The position numbers were made by a program, and so were the translations under genes. The notes beneath the pieces are model-generated. The model ran no database searches and was not told where the DNA came from. It was given only the letters and a program-made list of their open reading frames with translations. From assembly GCA_022842245.1 (NCBI GenBank), contig JALHPZ010000013.1, positions 1-64,000 on the forward strand: DNA of 64,000 bases. Reading direction: 5' to 3'. The DNA is from Gemmataceae bacterium. Its GTDB lineage: Bacteria > Planctomycetota > Planctomycetia > Gemmatales > Gemmataceae. Positions within the stretch are counted from its first letter, which is position 1. Each line of letters opens with the position of its first letter. Of the stretch, positions 1-8,535 are shown one piece after another.

Positions 1-191
1 TGAATGCGATTCCAATGGTCGTCGCTGATGTCGTGTCGGCTGAGCATGGGCGAGCCTCGGTGCGGGAAAACGACACGCCCCGCTATCGCAATTCGCCCAA
101 GTTCAGTCAACACGGCCTATCAGCCACTATACCCAAGCCCCCGACCAAACACCAACCGAAAGCGGGCGGGAAGACGAGCTTGTCGAATGGG

Positions 192-243
192 GAATCGAGA
201 ACGATTCGACTTGTCTAACTGATCGATTAGTCTAAACTATAAT
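192..243 (+). promoter_or_regulatory. Upstream control region of the metal-transporter genes
   Basis: Two similar words, TTGTCTAA (211-218) and TTAGTCTAA (227-235, itself palindromic), lie just upstream of the start codon at 245. A short hairpin (GAATCG at 192-197, CGATTC at 202-207) precedes them. A TATAAT word at 238-243 is too close to the start codon to be a normal -10 box. DtxR/MntR-family metal regulators often bind TTAGxxTAA-type sites upstream of such transporters, so this may be an operator. That is inference from position and word shape only. Confidence 0.25.
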
Positions 244-244
244 C

Positions 245-1183
245 ATGATCCGTTCCGCTCTTTTCCTTCTTGTTTCCAGCCTGACACTCCTGACCGGTTG
301 CCAGTCCACGAACGGTCCGACCGACGATCGCATCCCCGTCGTTTGCACGACGAGTCTGATCGCCGATGCCGTCAAGCGGATCGGCGGCGACCGCGTGCGC
401 GTCGAATGCCTGATGGGGCCGGGGATCGACCCCCACCGCTACACGGCTACGCCCGGCGACATCCGGAAACTGTCCGACGCTGCCATCGTCTTCCAGCATG
501 GATTGCACCTCGAAGGCAAACTCGGCGACGTGTTGGAAAAGCCGCGACCGGGCCAGCGTTCGGTCGTCATCACCCGGGACCTCGCGGAATCGCGTTTGCT
601 GCCCGGCGATGGCGGGGACGGCCCGCACGACCCGCACGTCTGGTTCGATCCCCGACTCTGGGCCGATTGCCTGCCCCCGATCGTGGCCGCCTTGTCGGAA
701 ACCGATCCCGAAAGCAAGAACGAATTTGAAGACGCGGCGAGGGCGTATCGAGAGGAGATTCTCGCGGTCGATCGGGAACTGGAAGCACTCGTGCATTCCC
801 TTCCCGCGGAACGGCGCAAACTCGTGACATCCCACGACGCGTTCCGCTATTTCGGCGCCCGTTACGGCATCGAGGTCCACGGCCTGCTCGGCATCTCGAC
901 CGGCAGCGAAGCCAGCACCCGGGATGTCGGCCAGCTCGCCGGGTTCCTCGCGACGAACAAGGTCCCGGTGATCTTCGGCGAGACCTCCGTCCCGTCGAAG
1001 GGCCTCAAGGCGGTGATCGACTCCTGCGAAAAGAAACACAGCCACGCGGTGCGGCTCGTCGGCGGCGACGACGCACTGTATTCCGACGCGCTGGGAGAGC
1101 CGGATTCGCCCGGCGCGACCTACCTCGGCATGATCCGCCACAACACCCGGGTCATCGTCGACGCCCTGAAGAGCCGCCCATGA
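245..1183 (+). CDS. Metal ABC transporter substrate-binding lipoprotein (TroA/ZnuA family)
   Basis: This is the extracytoplasmic receptor that captures a divalent metal ion (zinc or manganese) for an ABC importer. The 312-residue product has a signal peptide ending in a lipobox (LTGC, Cys19), so it should be a membrane-anchored lipoprotein. The four expected metal ligands of the cluster 9 family are visible: His64 (DPHRYTAT), His131 (DPHVWFD), His197 (TSHDAF) and Asp281 (LYSDALGEP). A His at the third position fits TroA/ZnuA better than the Glu seen in many manganese-specific PsaA-type proteins. The His-rich loop typical of ZnuA is absent. Its stop overlaps the start of the ATPase gene by four bases (ATGA). 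No ribosome binding site is obvious before the ATG. Confidence 0.9.
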   Translation: MIRSALFLLVSSLTLLTGCQSTNGPTDDRIPVVCTTSLIADAVKRIGGDRVRVECLMGPGIDPHRYTATPGDIRKLSDAAIVFQHGLHLEGKLGDVLEKPRPGQRSVVITRDLAESRLLPGDGGDGPHDPHVWFDPRLWADCLPPIVAALSETDPESKNEFEDAARAYREEILAVDRELEALVHSLPAERRKLVTSHDAFRYFGARYGIEVHGLLGISTGSEASTRDVGQLAGFLATNKVPVIFGETSVPSKGLKAVIDSCEKKHSHAVRLVGGDDALYSDALGEPDSPGATYLGMIRHNTRVIVDALKSRP

Positions 1184-1899
1184 CCCCTGCGATCGACGTC
1201 CATGATCTCACGGTGGCGTACCGGGAGAAACCGGCGCTCTGGGACGTGGATCTCGCCATCCCCACTGGTTCGCTAATGGCGATCGTCGGCCCGAACGGCG
1301 CCGGCAAGACCACGTTGTTGAAGTCCATCCTCGGCCTCATCCCCGCCGTCGCCGGCAATGTTTCCATCCACGGCGAACCGTTCCGCACCGGCCGGCGGCG
1401 CGTCGCCTATGTGCCTCAGAAAAGCTCCGTCGATTGGGACTTTCCGACCACGGTCTTCGACCTCGTCCGCATGGGCACCTACGGCCGGCTCGGCTGGTTC
1501 CGTCGGCCGGGCGCCGCCGAACGGGAAGCGACGACGACGGCACTGCGCCGCGTCGGCCTCGGCGACCTTGGCGACCGACAGATCGGCCAGCTTTCCGGAG
1601 GCCAGCAGCAACGGGCGTTCCTCGCCCGCGCGCTGGTGCAGGACGCCGACGTCTACGCGCTCGACGAACCGCTGCAAGGCGTGGATGCCGTCACCGAGCG
1701 GGCCGTCATGGACATCCTTCGCGACCTTCGCAACGCGGGAAAGACCATCGTCGCCGTGCACCACGACCTGCACACGGTTCCGGCCTACTTCGATTCCGTG
1801 ACGCTCTTGAACGTCAAAGTCATCGCGAGCGGCCCCGTGGGGGACGCCTTCACGCCGGAAAATCTCAAGCTGGCTTACGGCGATGCGGCGAGGGTCTGA
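1180..1899 (+). CDS. Metal ABC transporter ATP-binding protein (ZnuC/MntB type)
   Basis: This is the cytoplasmic ATPase that powers uptake of the metal delivered by the preceding binding protein. The 239-residue protein shows Walker A (GPNGAGKT, 37-44), the ABC signature (LSGGQQQR, 138-145), Walker B (DVYALDEP, 157-164) and an H-loop (VHHDLHT). Translation is probably coupled to the upstream gene through the ATGA overlap. The usual third member, a ZnuB/MntC-type membrane permease, does not follow; the next gene is a phosphoribosyltransferase. The permease must be elsewhere in the genome or shared with another system. Confidence 0.92.
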   Translation: MTPAIDVHDLTVAYREKPALWDVDLAIPTGSLMAIVGPNGAGKTTLLKSILGLIPAVAGNVSIHGEPFRTGRRRVAYVPQKSSVDWDFPTTVFDLVRMGTYGRLGWFRRPGAAEREATTTALRRVGLGDLGDRQIGQLSGGQQQRAFLARALVQDADVYALDEPLQGVDAVTERAVMDILRDLRNAGKTIVAVHHDLHTVPAYFDSVTLLNVKVIASGPVGDAFTPENLKLAYGDAARV

Positions 1900-1966
1900 G
1901 CCGACCCAGCCGCGACATTTCGGCCGCCGCCTTGCATCCGTTTCGCCCAATCCGTTCAATGCTCCC

Positions 1967-2494
1967 ATGCAAGTGCTCATCTCCTCCGAACGGATCCGCG
2001 ACCGCGTCGACGAACTCGGCGCCGAAATCACTGCCGACTTCGACGGACAGCCGATCACCGTCGTCGGCGTGCTCACCGGCTGCCTCGTCTTCCTCGCGGA
2101 CCTGATCCGGCGGCTGAACCACCCCACGCACATCGCCTTGCTCCAGGCGTCCAGCTATCGCGGCACGGCGACCAGTCCCGGCGAACTGACCGTGCGGGAC
2201 GAACTGCTGCCCGACATGACCGGCCGGCACGTCCTGCTGCTCGACGACATCCTCGATACCGGACGGACCATCTCGAAGCTCGTCGATCATTTGAAATCGA
2301 AGGGAGCGGCCAGCGTGCGCACCTGCGTGCTGCTCCGCAAGATCGGGCGGCAAACGGTGGAATTCGAACCGGACTATGTTGGTTTCGCGATCCCGGACAA
2401 ATTCGTGATCGGATACGGCCTCGACTTCAACGACCTGTACCGGCATCTGCCGTTCATCGCGGTCCTGCCGGACTCGGCCACCACCGGGGGCTGA
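1967..2494 (+). CDS. hpt: Hypoxanthine phosphoribosyltransferase
   Basis: Purine salvage enzyme that joins hypoxanthine or guanine to PRPP to give IMP or GMP. The 175-residue product has the normal family length. The PRPP-binding loop is present (LLLDDILDTGRT), as is the SSYRG segment of the flexible active-site loop and the base-binding tail (DYVGFAIPDKFVIGYGLD). I chose the ATG at 1967 because the frame extended upstream runs into the ATPase gene and carries no family sequence. It lies 67 bp after the ATPase gene and 4 bp before the glycosyltransferase, so it may be co-transcribed with both. Confidence 0.95.
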   Translation: MQVLISSERIRDRVDELGAEITADFDGQPITVVGVLTGCLVFLADLIRRLNHPTHIALLQASSYRGTATSPGELTVRDELLPDMTGRHVLLLDDILDTGRTISKLVDHLKSKGAASVRTCVLLRKIGRQTVEFEPDYVGFAIPDKFVIGYGLDFNDLYRHLPFIAVLPDSATTGG

Positions 2495-2498
2495 CGTC

Positions 2499-3488
2499 GT
2501 GCGCGTCGTACATCTGGTTTCCTCCCTGGGTCCGACCTCCGCGGCGCGATACCTCGCGCATGTCGTCCCTCGCTTTCCGGGCGAAAGCCTGGTGATCAAC
2601 ACGGGCCCCGCCGAACCGTTCGCGCCGCAACTGCGCCAGGCGGGGAACACCGTACGCGAACTGCGATTCCGCGGGCCGCTGGACGGTACAACGGCATTGG
2701 ATCTGTATCGCAGCGTGGCAGCGTTCGCACCCGATATCGTCCATCTCTGGGGCGATCGCGCGACCGCGATCGCCAATGCCCTTGTTCCCCATCCGTTGCG
2801 CAGGCCATCCCACCCGATCGTGGTCGGCGATCTTCGGGCAGATTCGCGATCCCTACTCGTGCGTCGAATGCGGCGGCTCGCCCGCGCCGTGCGCGATTCC
2901 ATCCCGGTCGTCGACCCGGAACCGACCGCCCCTGCGGAAACCGGGCTTCCGGCCGGCGCGCGCATGATCCTCAACGTCGGCGGCTTCGACGAACGCTCCG
3001 ACCAGCGTTCCGCCGTCTGGTCCTACGACATGTTGCGTTACGTGGATCCACTGGCTCATCTCGTGGTGGTCGGCGACGGACCGTTGCGGGCGAAGGTGGA
3101 CGCGTTCGCGAAATCGATCGGCCGGGGGGATCCCCGCATCCACTTCGTCGGCCCGCGCGCGGACGTCCCCTCTTTTCTGCGCTCGGCCGCGATCGCGTTT
3201 TCGACGCACCGCTCCGGCGGTCGTTCATTCCTGGCCGAGGCGCTGGCCGCCGGCGTGCCGGTCGTCGCCGTCGACACTCCGGACGCGCGAACGATGATCC
3301 GCGACGGCGAAAATGGCGTGCTGGTTCCCCGCTGCAATTATCCCGTTCAAGCCGCGGCGTTACTGCGGGTCCTCGCGGATCCTGCGATCGGGGAGCGCTT
3401 CCGGGACAGCGCCCGAAACACCCGATTCCCCACTCCGTACGAAGCGGCCCGGGAACTCGAGCAATTTTATCGTTCGGTCGCGGGTTAA
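2499..3488 (+). CDS. Glycosyltransferase, GT-B fold (family 4-like)
   Basis: Predicted to move a sugar from a nucleotide donor to an unknown acceptor. The 329-residue protein starts with GTG 4 bp after hpt. It shows a short Rossmann-like N-terminal half ([19 protein letters not shown]) and a Glycos_transf_1 C-terminal half. The latter has the family's VVGDGPLR segment, an [15 protein letters not shown] segment and the acidic region [17 protein letters not shown], where the second Glu of the usual EX7E motif sits. Its position between hpt and glgC suggests a cytoplasmic role, possibly with glycogen or envelope glycans. That is context only; the acceptor cannot be read from the sequence. Confidence 0.8.
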   Translation: MRVVHLVSSLGPTSAARYLAHVVPRFPGESLVINTGPAEPFAPQLRQAGNTVRELRFRGPLDGTTALDLYRSVAAFAPDIVHLWGDRATAIANALVPHPLRRPSHPIVVGDLRADSRSLLVRRMRRLARAVRDSIPVVDPEPTAPAETGLPAGARMILNVGGFDERSDQRSAVWSYDMLRYVDPLAHLVVVGDGPLRAKVDAFAKSIGRGDPRIHFVGPRADVPSFLRSAAIAFSTHRSGGRSFLAEALAAGVPVVAVDTPDARTMIRDGENGVLVPRCNYPVQAAALLRVLADPAIGERFRDSARNTRFPTPYEAARELEQFYRSVAG

Positions 3489-3555
3489 TCCCTTCTCTTC
3501 GCTCCGCCCGTCGGGCACAATAGCGAAACCTCCCGACCGCACCAGAGACCGCGCG

Positions 3556-4821
3556 ATGCTCCGAGACGTTTCCACGATCATCCTCGCCGGCGGCAAGGGA
3601 ACCCGACTGGAACCGCTCACGCGCGATCGTGCCAAACCCGCCGTACCGATCGGCGGCATGTACCGTATCATCGACTTCACGCTCTCGAACTGCATCAATA
3701 GCGGCTTGCGCCGCATCCGCGTGCTCACGCAGTTCAAATCCCACAGCCTCAATCGCCACATCCGCCAGGGTTGGAACTTCCTGCCCGGCGAACTCGGCGA
3801 AGGAATCGAAGTCCTGCCGCCGCAACAGCGCATCGACGAACACTGGTACAAGGGCACCGCCGACGCGATCTACCAGAACATCTACAGCCTCGAACGCGAC
3901 CGCGCGAACGAGATGCTCATCCTCGCCGGCGACCACATCTACAAGATGGACTACGCGAACATGATCCGCTTCCACCGCGAACGCGAGGCGGACCTGACGA
4001 TCGGATGCATCCAGGTGCCGCTCGCCGACGTGCGACACTTCGGCATCCTCGAAACCGACCGGAACGACCGCGTCGAATCGTTCAAGGAAAAGCCCGCCAC
4101 GGCCCGACCGATGCCCGACGACCCCCGCCACGCCCTCGGCTCGATGGGCATCTACGTCTTCAACACGCGATTGCTGTTCGACCGGCTCTGCGCCGACGCC
4201 GCCCGCAACGACAGCGACCACGACTTCGGCCGAAACGTCATCCCCGAAATGATCCAGGACGGCTTCGGCGTCTTCGCCTACCGCTTCCGCGACGAGAACC
4301 GCAAGGCGATCCCGTACTGGCGCGACGTCGGTACGCTCGAAGCCTACTACCAGGCGAACATGGACCTCGTCGCCGTCGACCCGGTGCTCAACCTGTACGA
4401 CTCGAACTGGCCGATCCGCACGCTGCCCCCGCAACTGCCGCCGCCCAAATTCGTCTTCGGCGATCCCGGCCCGCCCGGCGTCGCCCGGCGCGGCGAAGCG
4501 ATCGACAGCATGATCTGTTCCGGCTGCATCCTCTCCGGCGGGCACGTCCGCCGAAGCATCCTCTCGCCAGGCGTACGCGTGAACAGCTACGCCACGGTGG
4601 AAGAGTCGATCCTCTTCGAAGGGGTGGAAGTCGGCCGGCATTGCCGGGTCCGCCGCGCGATCATCGACAAGGACGTGAAACTGCCGCCGAACACCGTACT
4701 CGGCTACGATCTCGAATTCGATCGTGCCCGGGGGTTCACCATCGTGGATGGCGGCGTGGTCGTGGTGGCGAAGGACGAACCGCCCGAAGCGTTCCGCGCC
4801 CCGAACGCGATGCCGGATTGA
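3556..4821 (+). CDS. glgC: Glucose-1-phosphate adenylyltransferase
   Basis: Makes ADP-glucose from glucose-1-phosphate and ATP, the committed step of bacterial glycogen synthesis. The 421-residue product (close to the usual ~430) opens with the nucleotide-binding loop [14 protein letters not shown] (9-22). It keeps the [19 protein letters not shown] and [10 protein letters not shown] segments of the family and ends in a left-handed beta-helix domain ([20 protein letters not shown] onward). The start at 3556 was chosen because it places the glycine-rich loop at the normal distance from the N-terminus. The frame remains open further upstream, but there it overlaps the glycosyltransferase gene. 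No other glg genes are adjacent. Confidence 0.96.
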   Translation: MLRDVSTIILAGGKGTRLEPLTRDRAKPAVPIGGMYRIIDFTLSNCINSGLRRIRVLTQFKSHSLNRHIRQGWNFLPGELGEGIEVLPPQQRIDEHWYKGTADAIYQNIYSLERDRANEMLILAGDHIYKMDYANMIRFHREREADLTIGCIQVPLADVRHFGILETDRNDRVESFKEKPATARPMPDDPRHALGSMGIYVFNTRLLFDRLCADAARNDSDHDFGRNVIPEMIQDGFGVFAYRFRDENRKAIPYWRDVGTLEAYYQANMDLVAVDPVLNLYDSNWPIRTLPPQLPPPKFVFGDPGPPGVARRGEAIDSMICSGCILSGGHVRRSILSPGVRVNSYATVEESILFEGVEVGRHCRVRRAIIDKDVKLPPNTVLGYDLEFDRARGFTIVDGGVVVVAKDEPPEAFRAPNAMPD

Positions 4822-4825
4822 CGAA

Positions 4826-5341
4826 TCAATTTCGACACTGTCGTTCCCAGAGCAAGAGCGACGTGATCGTCTTCGCGTCCTTGATCGTGCCGTCAAGGCA
4901 CATCCGGATCGCGTCGTCGAGGCGCACTGTCACCGGTTCCAGCCGTTCGTCGATTTCCGGCCGGGACGCTCCCGCCGTCAGTTCCTCGGCGACGAACAGG
5001 TGCAGTTTCTCGTCCAGTACGCCCGGCGAAGCGTACAAGTAGCCGCGATAGGTCCACCGCGCGGCCGTGTAGCCGGTCTCTTCGAGGAGTTCGCGGCGGG
5101 CGCAGGATTCGAGCGGCTCGCCCGGTTCGAGCGTGCCGGCGGGCACTTCCCAGAGCGTCTCGCCCAAGACGAAACGATGGTTGCGCAACAGGCAGACGCG
5201 CTCGGCGTCGATCACCGGAAGGATGACGACGGCGCCGGGGTGGAACACCATGTCGCGGCGGATCGTCGCGCCGTCCGGCGCGACGCTCGTGTCGACTTCG
5301 ACGCGGATGCGGCGGCCGACGTGGACGACTTCGCGGGGCAT
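4826..5341 (-). CDS. NUDIX hydrolase, ADP-ribose pyrophosphatase-like
   Basis: Hydrolyses a nucleoside diphosphate linked to another group, most likely ADP-ribose. The 171-residue protein contains a perfect Nudix box in two overlapping parts: GTLEPGEPLESCARRE followed by LLEETGY, fitting GX5EX7REUXEEXGU. Downstream, YASPGVLDEKLHLFVAEEL resembles the loop found in ADP-ribose pyrophosphatases. I chose the ATG at 5341 (MPREVVHVGR) because the upstream extension has no family similarity and would reach toward the divergent protease gene. It converges with glgC, with 4 bp between their stop codons. Confidence 0.88.
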   Translation of the reverse strand: MPREVVHVGRRIRVEVDTSVAPDGATIRRDMVFHPGAVVILPVIDAERVCLLRNHRFVLGETLWEVPAGTLEPGEPLESCARRELLEETGYTAARWTYRGYLYASPGVLDEKLHLFVAEELTAGASRPEIDERLEPVTVRLDDAIRMCLDGTIKDAKTITSLLLWERQCRN

Positions 5342-5369
5342 GGGATTGATCCCGTTCGTTGAAGGGCCG

Positions 5370-5435
5370 GTACCGCGATGATAAGATGCTGGTTTACGGT
5401 CGACCACGGCGGCAGCGAGGAGAGCGGGGCGCACG
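5370..5435 (+). promoter_or_regulatory. Short divergent promoter region, Nudix gene / M50 protease
   Basis: The 94 bp between the divergent start codons (5341 and 5436) must hold both promoters. A GATAAGAT word near 5379-5386 is a plausible -10 region for the rightward gene. No clear -35 box or operator was seen. Confidence 0.25.
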
Positions 5436-6590
5436 ATGCACGATCCGATGAAATGGGCGCTGCCGCTCTATCGCGCCTTCGGCATCCAGGTCCGCGTCCA
5501 CCTCTTGTTCTTCCTCATCACCATCCCGATGTGCCTGCGCCTGATCGGCGAGGCGAAGGGGACGGTCTGGTGGTTCGACATCTTTATGATCACCACCGGG
5601 CTGGTCTTCGTCTCGGTGCTGCTGCACGAATACGGCCATAGCTTCTCCGCCCGTTGGGTCGGCGGCGATTCCACGGAAATCCTGCTCTGGCCGCTCGGCG
5701 GACTGGCGTACGTCACGGTTCCGCACACGCCGCGCCACAACGCCATCGTGACGGCGTGCGGACCCGCCGTGAACCTGGCGATCTGCCTTGTTTGCTCCCT
5801 CGCACTTGTCGCCGGCGGATTTTCGCCGTTCAAGGCGCTGAACCCCTTCAAGAGCAGTTACGCGGCGGAGACCTACAACTTCCAGGACGGCCGCACCTAT
5901 TCGAGCGAATACCGGCACTTCTACTACAAGCCTGGTACCGCCGAAATTGTCGGGGTTGGACTCCAGGTCGGCGATCAGAAGTTCGACCTCGTTGCGACAC
6001 CCGATCAGGCCGAGCGCGCCGTCCTGCCCGCCTGGGCGATCTGGGCCTGGCGGCTCTGCTGGATCAACTGGCTGCTGTTCCTCTTCAATGTTCTCATTCC
6101 CGCCTATCCGATGGATTGCGGGCAACTGCTGCATGCCTTCCTCTGGTCCCGATGGGACGACCACTCCCGCGCGACCACCGTCTGCTGCTACGTCGGCTAC
6201 GGCGTCGCCGCCATCATGCTCGGTGTCATGATCGCCACAAACGAGGCAATCCTCGGCGGCCTCGCGCTCTTCATCGGCCTGACCTGCTACCTCAAGATGC
6301 GCCAGGAGGCCGAGACCGAACGCGGCGCCTTCGGATACGACTTCTCGCAAGGCTACACTAGCCTCGAACGCGACGAACCGCCGGCCCGACCCAAACGCAA
6401 GGGAATGATCCGAAGCTGGCTCGACGCCCGCAAAGCGAAGAAGATCCAGCGAGAAAGCGAGCAGCGCATCCAGGACGACGAACGGATGGATTCGCTGCTC
6501 GACAAGATCGCCAAGCAAGGCAAGCAATCCCTGACCGACGAAGAACGCCGATTCATGGAGCGCGTCAGCGCCCGCTACCGCAACAAGTGA
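5436..6590 (+). CDS. Membrane metalloprotease, site-2 protease (M50) family
   Basis: Predicted intramembrane zinc protease that cuts membrane-embedded substrates, often to release transcription factors. The 384-residue protein carries HEYGH (64-68) inside a hydrophobic segment. The second motif, NVLIPAYPMDCGQ, supplies Asn218 and the third zinc ligand Asp227. About four to five hydrophobic segments are visible, with a soluble insertion between them (roughly 135-200). The last ~100 residues are charged and cytoplasmic-looking (KRKGMIRSWLDARKAKKIQR), resembling the tails of rhomboid and S2P proteins in planctomycetes. Cys replaces the more usual Gly after Asp227. The ATG at 5448 is a possible alternative start. 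Confidence 0.88.
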   Translation: MHDPMKWALPLYRAFGIQVRVHLLFFLITIPMCLRLIGEAKGTVWWFDIFMITTGLVFVSVLLHEYGHSFSARWVGGDSTEILLWPLGGLAYVTVPHTPRHNAIVTACGPAVNLAICLVCSLALVAGGFSPFKALNPFKSSYAAETYNFQDGRTYSSEYRHFYYKPGTAEIVGVGLQVGDQKFDLVATPDQAERAVLPAWAIWAWRLCWINWLLFLFNVLIPAYPMDCGQLLHAFLWSRWDDHSRATTVCCYVGYGVAAIMLGVMIATNEAILGGLALFIGLTCYLKMRQEAETERGAFGYDFSQGYTSLERDEPPARPKRKGMIRSWLDARKAKKIQRESEQRIQDDERMDSLLDKIAKQGKQSLTDEERRFMERVSARYRNK

Positions 6591-6597
6591 GATTCCC

Positions 6598-7899
6598 TTG
6601 AGCAGACTGATCGAACCGCGCACGATGAGCGGCTTCCGCGACTATTCGCCGGCGGTCATGATCCCGCGCGAACGCATCCTCCAGACCGCGCGCGACGTGT
6701 ATCGCTCCTTCGGCTTCGCCCCGATCGATACGCCCGCGTGCGAATCGCTCGACGTGCTCCTCGGCAAGGGCGGCGACGAGTCGGACAAGCTCGTCTACCG
6801 CGTGCGCGGGGCGAAGCAGGAGAAGGAGGAGATGGGCCTGCGGTTCGACCTGACGGTCCCGTTCGCCCGCTTCGCCGCGAAGAACATTAACGAGCTGGGC
6901 ACGCCGTTCAAGCGCTACGCGATGGGCCCCGTCTGGCGCGGCGAGCGCCCCGGCCAGGGCCGCTACCGCGAGTTTTGGCAGTGCGACTTCGACACGATCG
7001 GCACCACGTCGAACGCCAGCGACATCGAGACGATCCTCGTCGTGAACGAACTGTTCACGAAGCTGGAGATTCCACGCTTCGAGATCCGTGTCAACAGCCG
7101 GGCGATCTTGAACGGCCTGCTGCAATCACTCGGCATTGCGGACCGCGCGGCCGCCCTGCTCCGCTCGCTGGACAAGCTCGCGAAAATCGGCCGCGAGAAG
7201 GTGATCGAGGAGATGGTGGCCGAGGCGAACTTGTCGGCCGAACAAGCCGGTCAGGTGCTGGACCTCGCGACGATGGCCGGAACGAACTCCGAGATCCTCG
7301 ACCAACTCCAATCGCGACTCCCGGAGAACGACGGCGTTCGCCGCCTGCGCGAGTTGCTCGCCATCGTGCCGGGAATCTCGCTCGATCTCAGCATCGCCCG
7401 CGGCCTCGAATACTACACCGGCATCATCTTCGAGACGTTCCTGCTCGATCTGCCGACCATCGGCTCCGTCTGTTCCGGCGGCCGCTACGACAACCTCGCC
7501 AGTCTCTACACGAAGCAGGTCCTCCCCGGCGTCGGCGGCTCGCTCGGTGTCGATCGACTCCTCGCCGCGATGGAGGAACTGAAACACCCATGGCTGACCG
7601 GAGCGTCCTCGCCGGCGCAGGTGCTCGTGTTCAATCTCGGCGCGGAGCATCTCGGCGAGTATCAGAAACTGGCAAAGACGTTGCGCGACGCTGGCCTTGC
7701 CGTCGAGGTGTTCCCCGACGCGAAGAAGCTCGGCCAGCAGTTCCAGTACGCCGAGAAGCGCGGCCACCGCGTGGGCGTGATCGCCGGCGAACAGGAGATC
7801 GCGAGCGGCACGGTCAAGGTGAAGGACTTAACCAAGAAGGAAGAAGCGACCGTACCCGTTGTCGATTTCATCGCGACCGTGAAACGAGTCCTCCAGTAA
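6598..7899 (+). CDS. hisS: Histidyl-tRNA synthetase
   Basis: Charges tRNA-His with histidine; class II aminoacyl-tRNA synthetase. The 433-residue product shows class II motif 2 (FKRYAMGPVWRGERPGQGR, then REFWQCDFD). It also has the two histidine-specific segments LDLSIARGLEYYTG and GSVCSGGRYDNL, and an anticodon-binding domain at the C-terminus. The start is taken as TTG at 6598, giving MSRLIEPRTMSGFRDY, which matches the usual N-terminus; ATG at 6625 would clip it. It follows the protease gene by 7 bp, so the two may share a transcript. Confidence 0.95.
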   Translation: MSRLIEPRTMSGFRDYSPAVMIPRERILQTARDVYRSFGFAPIDTPACESLDVLLGKGGDESDKLVYRVRGAKQEKEEMGLRFDLTVPFARFAAKNINELGTPFKRYAMGPVWRGERPGQGRYREFWQCDFDTIGTTSNASDIETILVVNELFTKLEIPRFEIRVNSRAILNGLLQSLGIADRAAALLRSLDKLAKIGREKVIEEMVAEANLSAEQAGQVLDLATMAGTNSEILDQLQSRLPENDGVRRLRELLAIVPGISLDLSIARGLEYYTGIIFETFLLDLPTIGSVCSGGRYDNLASLYTKQVLPGVGGSLGVDRLLAAMEELKHPWLTGASSPAQVLVFNLGAEHLGEYQKLAKTLRDAGLAVEVFPDAKKLGQQFQYAEKRGHRVGVIAGEQEIASGTVKVKDLTKKEEATVPVVDFIATVKRVLQ

Positions 7900-7902
7900 A
7901 CA

Positions 7903-7984
7903 ATTTTGCATTTTTCATTCTTCATTTTGAATTGGTCCGGTCATGATTGAACCAATTCAAAACGAGACATGAAAAATGCAAAAT
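7903..7984. repeat. Large imperfect hairpin of a dispersed AT-rich repeat
   Basis: Two 36-base arms (7903-7938 and 7949-7984) are inverted copies with 31 of 36 positions matching; the loop is 10 bases. The arms begin with attttgcatttttcat and end with ttttgaattggt. This AT-rich text stands out against the GC-rich genes. The same wording recurs at 21765-21823 and 21853-21911, so this is a dispersed repeat family. It lies just after hisS and could also act as a terminator or transcript-end stabiliser. Confidence 0.8.
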
Positions 7985-7998
7985 GACGAGCCGGGACC

Positions 7999-8535
7999 AT
8001 GAAACGCGACAACCACTACGAAGTCGCCTTTGAAGCGTTCCTGCGGGCCCGCTCCATTCCGTTCATCGCCGTCGACGAGGCCAAGCGCACGCTCCTCGGC
8101 GATGGCGACGTGAAGTCGCTCGACTTCATCATCGTCGGCCCGAACGACGCCAAGCTCGTGGTGGACGTGAAGGGCCGCAAGTACCCGGGCGGCACGGTGG
8201 CGAAGCCGAGCATGACCTGGCAGAACTGGACGTCGCTCGACGACGTCGAAGGCCTCGAACGCTGGGCCGCCGTACTCGGCCCCGGCTACCGCGGCGTGCT
8301 CGCGTTCGCCTACCAGATCCGCCCGCCGTTCGTGCTGCCGACCGACACGAAGGACCTCTTCTCGTTCCGCGAGCACGCGTACCTGATGCGCGCCGTGGAG
8401 GTGACGGCGTACAAGGCCGCGATGCGCCGGCGCAGCCCGAAGTGGGGCACCGTGAGCCTGCCCGTGGCCGCGTTCCGGCGCAGCGTGAAACCCTTCACCG
8501 ATTTCCTCCTCCCCGAACCGGCACTCACCGCATGA
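7999..8535 (+). CDS. Hypothetical protein with PD-(D/E)XK nuclease-like signature
   Basis: I do not recognise a named family. The 178-residue protein begins KRDNHYEVAFEAFLRARSI, a helix with Glu as seen at the start of restriction-endonuclease-like folds. It continues with GDGDVKSLDFIIVGPNDAK followed by LVVDVKGRKYP. The D...DVK spacing fits the PD-(D/E)XK catalytic core (Asp, then D-x-K). The remainder (WQNWTSLDDVEGLERWAAVL) has no motif I can name. A nuclease function is inference from this core only. Its stop overlaps the next gene start by four bases (ATGA), implying coupled translation with a TIM-barrel isomerase-like protein. Confidence 0.6.
   Translation: MKRDNHYEVAFEAFLRARSIPFIAVDEAKRTLLGDGDVKSLDFIIVGPNDAKLVVDVKGRKYPGGTVAKPSMTWQNWTSLDDVEGLERWAAVLGPGYRGVLAFAYQIRPPFVLPTDTKDLFSFREHAYLMRAVEVTAYKAAMRRRSPKWGTVSLPVAAFRRSVKPFTDFLLPEPALTA

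Noticed and set aside
238..243. TATAAT as a promoter -10 box for the metal transporter gene
   Set aside because: Only one base separates it from the ATG at 245; transcription would start inside the coding region, and no later start keeps the signal peptide.
2971..4896. 641-codon minus-strand frame opposite the glycosyltransferase and glgC
   Set aside because: Antisense shadow of two well-defined genes.
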